From positions 62,001 through 126,000 of the forward strand of contig MVAQ01000005.1 in the NCBI GenBank assembly GCA_014825775.1: a DNA stretch of 64,000 nt. The letters are read 5' to 3'. Of the stretch, positions 60,201 through 64,000 are shown one piece after another; position 1 is the first letter of the stretch; every line of letters begins with the position of its first letter. Source of the DNA: Krasilnikovozyma curviuscula (taxonomy: Eukaryota > Basidiomycota > Tremellomycetes > Cystofilobasidiales > Mrakiaceae). The notes under the pieces are model-generated. The model was not told where the DNA came from. It worked only from the letters and a program-made list of their open reading frames with translations, and searched no databases. The position numbers were made by a program, and so were the translations under genes.

Positions 60201-62047
60201 TCTCCTGGTGCAGCTGATTACTGATCTGTACATCCCTGTAGCCTCCCATCTTGCCAGTTCGAACGTACGGTCACTCCTACTTGAACAACAAGGTTCTCAT
60301 TCAGTTGTCCCTTGGTCATCCATTCTCAAGAACGGCGTCGAGATCACCTGTTCCTGTGCCAGCAGTAAAACTTTACGGGTCTGAAGAAGGCAATCACCTG
60401 CACATGTGGTCGTCGCTCAAACTCGTGATGGCTTCGAAGCCAGACATCACTTCGATACCGCACAGTGTCATATTGCCTTTGGCTGACGAACAAGAAGTTT
60501 TTACCTTCCAAATCGACGAGAGAAGCCTCGATCAGTTCAGCTTAGAGTTCTCCTTATACCCCACCTTCGGAAGCAGAGTAATTGGCCGAGCAGTCTTGCT
60601 GCCAGACTCATTAAGGGCAATAATAAGTCACAAAGCTTTTGTTGCTCCTCTGTTTGACCACCAACTGACAACCATTGGAGAGGTCAGTTGAAGTATAACC
60701 TTTTCCGTTGGCTTATTGCTTACTCTGCACAACTGTTCTACCGTTCTTAGGTCTCCTTCGAATTGAGTGTTGTCAAACCGTTTGGGGGTGTTCAACTCGA
60801 GATTGGCGGTAGAGTCGAGACGTATTGGAAGTCAACAACTGCGTCTGTGCTTCCTGGTCAGAGTCAGGATCACGGTCGACAATTCCAGCCTTACAGAGTG
60901 TTAGGCTTGTCACCTTCACCATTGATCACCAGCTCACAGTCTCCTCCTCCTGTTTCTCAAGGAACAGGTCAAAAAGAAACCAACACTTTGGTGACAAACT
61001 CATCTCTGTCGGGCGAGTACATTGCTCTCATTGTTCAAGTTACCAAAGACTTGGTTCCAATCGTTTGCTCCGAGTGGATGCTGAATGTGGCTGGATTCGC
61101 CTTTGGCGTCGCTGACGTAAAAATGGACCAAACTAAAAGCTTTTCCAAGAGTTTGGGGAAGGACTTGGAGAACGTTACGCTCAACGTCGAGAGTTCAGCA
61201 GAGGAGTGGTATGCGTTGATGAACAACTCCATAGCGACGCTAGAGGATGTCCTTGCTGTGAGTGGCATGATCCCACAGATAAATCGGTATCCAGTTCGCA
61301 ATAACTGAATGTCGTTTCCTTTCAAAGATATTACCGAAGACTTTTGGCGTCAATCTGGAACTTCGCTATACTTCTCCCCATGATTCGAGTCAGCTGTCAA
61401 CCAGCAATCTCTTGGAATCAAATGACTTTGTGGATGCGATCCTTCAACAAGTTTATACTTCTCTTCACCAAAAGTCCCGCCAACTGACATTCTCCGCCTT
61501 CGATCCTCAAATCGTCACTTCTATCAATTGGAAGCAGCCCAATTACGGTTGTTTCTTCTCCTCTTATTGTGGTTTAAGCAGGAGCTCGAAGCTCACTGGT
61601 GAAATGATTGGTGCTGATGAGGTGGAGGAAGATGACAAAAGATGTACTTCTGTGAGAGAGGCTGTCAAATTCGCCAAAGTGAACAACCTTCTAGGTGTCA
61701 TGTTGGAAGCCACATTAATTGTATGTGGCTATTTACTCTTTGACTCTCAGATGGAATGCTGACCTCTGCTTTCTCGCCTCTTGATTTTGTTTCCAGGCAC
61801 ACGTGCCTCATCTAATCTACAGCGTCAAAGAAGCCGGTTTGATCTTGACAACTTTTGGTAAAGAAGAAGATATCAGAGCCATTCAAGCTGGCCATGGAGT
61901 CGAAGGAGTACCAGCTGTAGATGCATGTTTGGTGAAGGGGTGAGTACGACTTGCTTCCACATTGTTGCTCTAGGACTGATTTTCAACTGCTTGCCGCTCT
62001 TTTTCAGTGTTATCACATATAGCTCCGATTCTTTAAGCCAGCAGTGA
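57272..62047 (+). CDS. PHO81: Pho81-like CDK inhibitor (SPX, ankyrin repeats, degenerate GDPD)
   Basis: Phosphate-starvation regulator: binds inositol pyrophosphates through SPX and inhibits the Pho80-Pho85 cyclin-CDK. Exon 1 is just ATG AAG (57272-57277); exon 2 from 57440 gives MKFGKLIQSSQIPGWGPYYL, the start of the SPX domain. SPX continues with RTVFFFKLEREMEK, AFYLLRERSLHIRLLALLNN, FIEINATGFRKILKKWDKRS and EVQPVFNREFIAKMSD. Ankyrin repeats follow (RTPLHFS, YGRTALHYSCLTGKAAVTQY, DGFTPLLHAVVNGHLDCVQH, LLPLSLASQHGHLEVTRLLL, GLYPLHLAAREGHSEVCQLL, YGKTPLFYAAYYGHVGSVGL). The C-terminal GDPD-like domain (LGVMLEATLIAHVPHLIYSV, GLILTTFGKE) lacks an obvious GHRG catalytic motif, as in yeast Pho81. 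TGA 62045-62047. About a dozen introns. Confidence 0.93.
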
Positions 62048-62407
62048 TCGTGTAGTCTTTTGCTTGAGCTGCTGCATAGCAGTAAATCATTTACGACCTT
62101 TCATGAACTAAATTATTACTGAACGCCGAATTCCACACTTCTGTCAGCCTAATCCTTTCTGCCTTGCTCTTTTCTTATAGCATTTGTATAAAACAACACA
62201 TTGGCCATTACTAAATACACAGGACGGTAGTACAACAGCGCACGAATGCAATCAACCAAGTTTCACACCTTCTTCTTCCACGAAGTTGCGTCGTATTTTT
62301 CATAGTCTGCCATCCCAGGAGACTTCCACTCTCCACCTTCCGGTATTCTTTACAAGAAAGTTGCTATTTGTCAGGAAGCAAGAGCATAGGCAACCAAAGT
62401 GTAAGGC
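62048..62407. other. Intergenic region, convergent genes
   Basis: About 360 bp between the Pho81 stop and the stop of the minus-strand CX9C gene; presumably the two 3' UTRs. No other feature seen. Confidence 0.5.
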
Positions 62408-62764
62408 TCACTTCACGTCATTTGCCAGTCGCCCCTGCTCATCCAAAAGTGACGTCAGTTCAACCGCTCCTTTCCCAGGACATCTAAATGGAGATACAGA
62501 GGAGTCAAATGGTAGTTGGAGGATGAAGAGCGTGAGGACGTACAACTTGAACACTCGAGGCAGAGGGTCGCATATTATCGTCGGAGCTTTACCAGACATT
62601 GGATAGTGAGGATTACAGATAAACTGTACGATGTCGTAGAACTGGCAATTGCGGTCGTCATCATGGCCGGCGGTTTTTTCTAGGCTCTGGGACAGTGTGT
62701 GGTGGGAGGTGCGCAAGGCGGTAGGAGGTAGGGTTGATGGAGAACAGGATCCTGAACTATCCAT
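62408..62764 (-). CDS. Twin CX9C small protein, Som1-like
   Basis: Two exons, 62764-62544 and 62483-62408, joined by an intron with GTACGT donor and CATTTAG acceptor, give 98 residues. After a Ser/Thr/Pro-rich N-terminus, the core contains CQFYDIVQFIC, a 14-residue spacer, then CDPLPRVFKLC and PGKGAVELTSLLDEQGRL. This is a C-x9-C / C-x9-C arrangement, and the second pair appears only after splicing (the last Cys is in exon 2). Twin CX9C proteins are imported into the mitochondrial intermembrane space by Mia40. The pattern CxPxxRxFxxC followed by a VEVT-like string resembles fungal Som1, a factor of the inner membrane peptidase complex. Confident as a CX9C protein, moderate as Som1. Confidence 0.6.
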   Translation of the reverse strand: MDSSGSCSPSTLPPTALRTSHHTLSQSLEKTAGHDDDRNCQFYDIVQFICNPHYPMSGKAPTIICDPLPRVFKLYVLTLFILQLPFDSSVSPFRCPGKGAVELTSLLDEQGRLANDVK

Positions 62765-62856
62765 AGTTCGATAAGAACCAGCTGAATGGTCACACTCGAG
62801 AGGTCAGGGAGGAGAATCTATCATACACGACGAGAACGAAAACAAACGTCAGCGGG

Positions 62857-64000
62857 ATGCAGTGCGGCGGGAAAACCGTGCTCATTCAAAGCTATGAGGT
62901 CTGTGCTCTCTACCAGCTACATTTGATTCTCTCTTCGTATATTGAGATCCGAGAAGCTTATAGCTCAACTCGGAGCTTTCGTTGTATCAGACGACCGTCT
63001 GCTGTCCTTCAATCAAGAGGTGGAAAATCCCTCCGAAAACCCCTCTTCCATCATCTAATCATTGTTCTCGACGACACGTGAGCGCCTTGATTGTGCAAGA
63101 GAGAGGTGTGATCCTGATAATAACTCGACGAGGTTGAGCAGGAGACTCCTTGCTCCCAGGAACTCACCAAAATAAAAGCGCTATTGAAAGGCGACTGGCA
63201 GCAGAAGTAGAGGTAGATCAAGGCCCGGAGAATTATTTTACTTTGAAGTGCCCAAGTTTTGTAGCTGACTTGAAGGAAGTTGATTGTTCCGAGTTACTCG
63301 ATGAAAATAATCGCGGCGAACGGTGCCTTCGCGAAGGAACTCTGCCTGCAGTGTAGCCCCCTTTCCTTCTCGACCAACGGCGACTCAAATCTTGTAGTTG
63401 GCCCTTCACCTCACGAATCCCTATCCAACGTCACTTTAACCCAACGTTATGACAACCTTGCTCATCCTCCCTCAGGTCATCCTGCACCACGTTATCCCAG
63501 GCACTCACACTGAGATCCCCCTCTGCCCACCAGGAAATGGTTTTCCTGGCCAACTACTTCTCATACCGGAGGAAGAAAGATTCACTCCACAGTCTCCTGT
63601 TCTGTCGCTTCTCATGGGGGAAAACGGGAAGGTTGCCGTTGGTTTGGGCAAGGAGAGGGGCGTGAGGAGAATCGCGAGTAACTCTGTGAGTGTTTTGTTT
63701 TCAGGTACCTGGCTCTGTTCGGAGAGTTCTGAGGAGACTACACGGATGCATGGACTCTTCTAGCGTAGAAGATATCATTTTACGATGTAATGCAGTACCA
63801 TTGACAACTCCTTTTTTCCAGGCTCACCCCTCTTACATTCTCATTCCAACCCCCTCGTCGAAAGCTCCTGTCCAAAGCTCTGCTGGTGGGCTACTGGGCT
63901 CTTCTGCGAGTGCTGATACTGGTTACCTGAAACTGAGTTTCGAAGAAAGTAGGAACGCTGATGAAGTACGTCAACCTCCCTCTCTAATAGGCTAACCCAC
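62857..64000 (+). CDS. Unidentified multi-exon gene, incomplete at window end
   Basis: Divergent from the CX9C gene, 92 bp from its ATG. A possible start is ATG 62857 (MQCGGKTVLIQSYE). Open stretches that look coding are CPSFVADLKEVDCSELLDEN (near 63250), ILHHVIPGTHTEIPLCPPGN with LLLIPEEERFTPQSPVLSLL (about 63478-63620), ENGKVAVGLGKERGVRRIAS, then VRRVLRRLHGCMDSSSVEDI with ILRC, and AHPSYILIPTPSSKAP with YLKLSFEESRNADE (63823-63965). The last has good intron borders on both sides (acceptor TTTTTTCCAG at 63822, donor GTACGT at 63966). I do not recognise the family and could not fix the 5' exon structure. Confidence 0.35.

Noticed and set aside
62184..62606. 140-codon plus-strand frame opposite the CX9C gene
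   Set aside because: Begins at TTG rather than ATG and is antisense to a better-supported spliced gene.

Overview
The window looks like nuclear DNA of an intron-rich basidiomycete fungus, plausibly a tremellomycete-type yeast; that placement is inference. Nearly every gene is cut by many short introns with GT-AG ends and CTAAC/CTGAC-like branch sites. The gene set (Yta7, Sgf29, Med13, Pho81 with SPX and ankyrin repeats, a Som1-like protein, two-subunit NAD-dependent IDH, complex I TYKY subunit) is fungal. I see no rRNA gene, convincing tRNA, CRISPR array or intact transposon. Coordinates of spliced genes run from start codon to stop codon; junctions were read by eye from splice signals and reading-frame continuity.

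Layout. 1-2342 (+): 3' part of TFIIF alpha (RAP74). 2497-3353 (-): a three-exon gene resembling Spd1/Dif1/Hug1 ribonucleotide reductase inhibitors, with an MCB-like ACGCGT upstream. 4510-8927 (+): GDP-mannose 4,6-dehydratase and GDP-L-fucose synthase in tandem, i.e. the whole de novo GDP-L-fucose pathway. 9202-11098 (+): a type II membrane SGNH/PC-esterase-like protein. 11278-17409 (+): an ABCC/MRP transporter. 17679-18974 (-): complex I TYKY subunit. 20566-25836 (+): Yta7/ATAD2-type AAA-bromodomain ATPase.

26201-31936 (+): two tandem paralogous membrane-anchored SGNH-like proteins, the second without the usual catalytic residues. 32038-33671 (-): Arc1/AIMP1-like tRNA-binding protein. 33808-34469 (+): a truncated, frameshifted relic of a fungal Zn-cluster transcription factor. 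34591-36560 (-) and 36790-38718 (+): the two NAD-IDH subunits, head to head over 229 bp, followed by PDH E1 beta at 39363-41482 (+). This is a compact block of mitochondrial carbon metabolism.

41758-42985 (+): SAGA subunit Sgf29. 43325-44197 (+): a small NAD(P)-binding Rossmann protein. 44351-49078 (-): a large FHA-domain protein made of exon-encoded FRTPQ / IPLPxTP repeats, reminiscent of Ki-67. 50358-56108 (+): Mediator Med13. 57272-62047 (+): Pho81. 62408-62764 (-): a 98-residue twin CX9C protein resembling Som1. 62857-64000 (+): an unresolved gene running off the end.

The most notable points are the GDP-fucose gene pair beside SGNH-type genes, the head-to-head IDH gene pair, the active/inactive-looking SGNH tandem, the FHA/Ki-67-like repeat protein, several microexons and two GC-AG introns whose use is needed to restore family-consistent protein ends, and a possible mitochondrial start of the Arc1-like gene.
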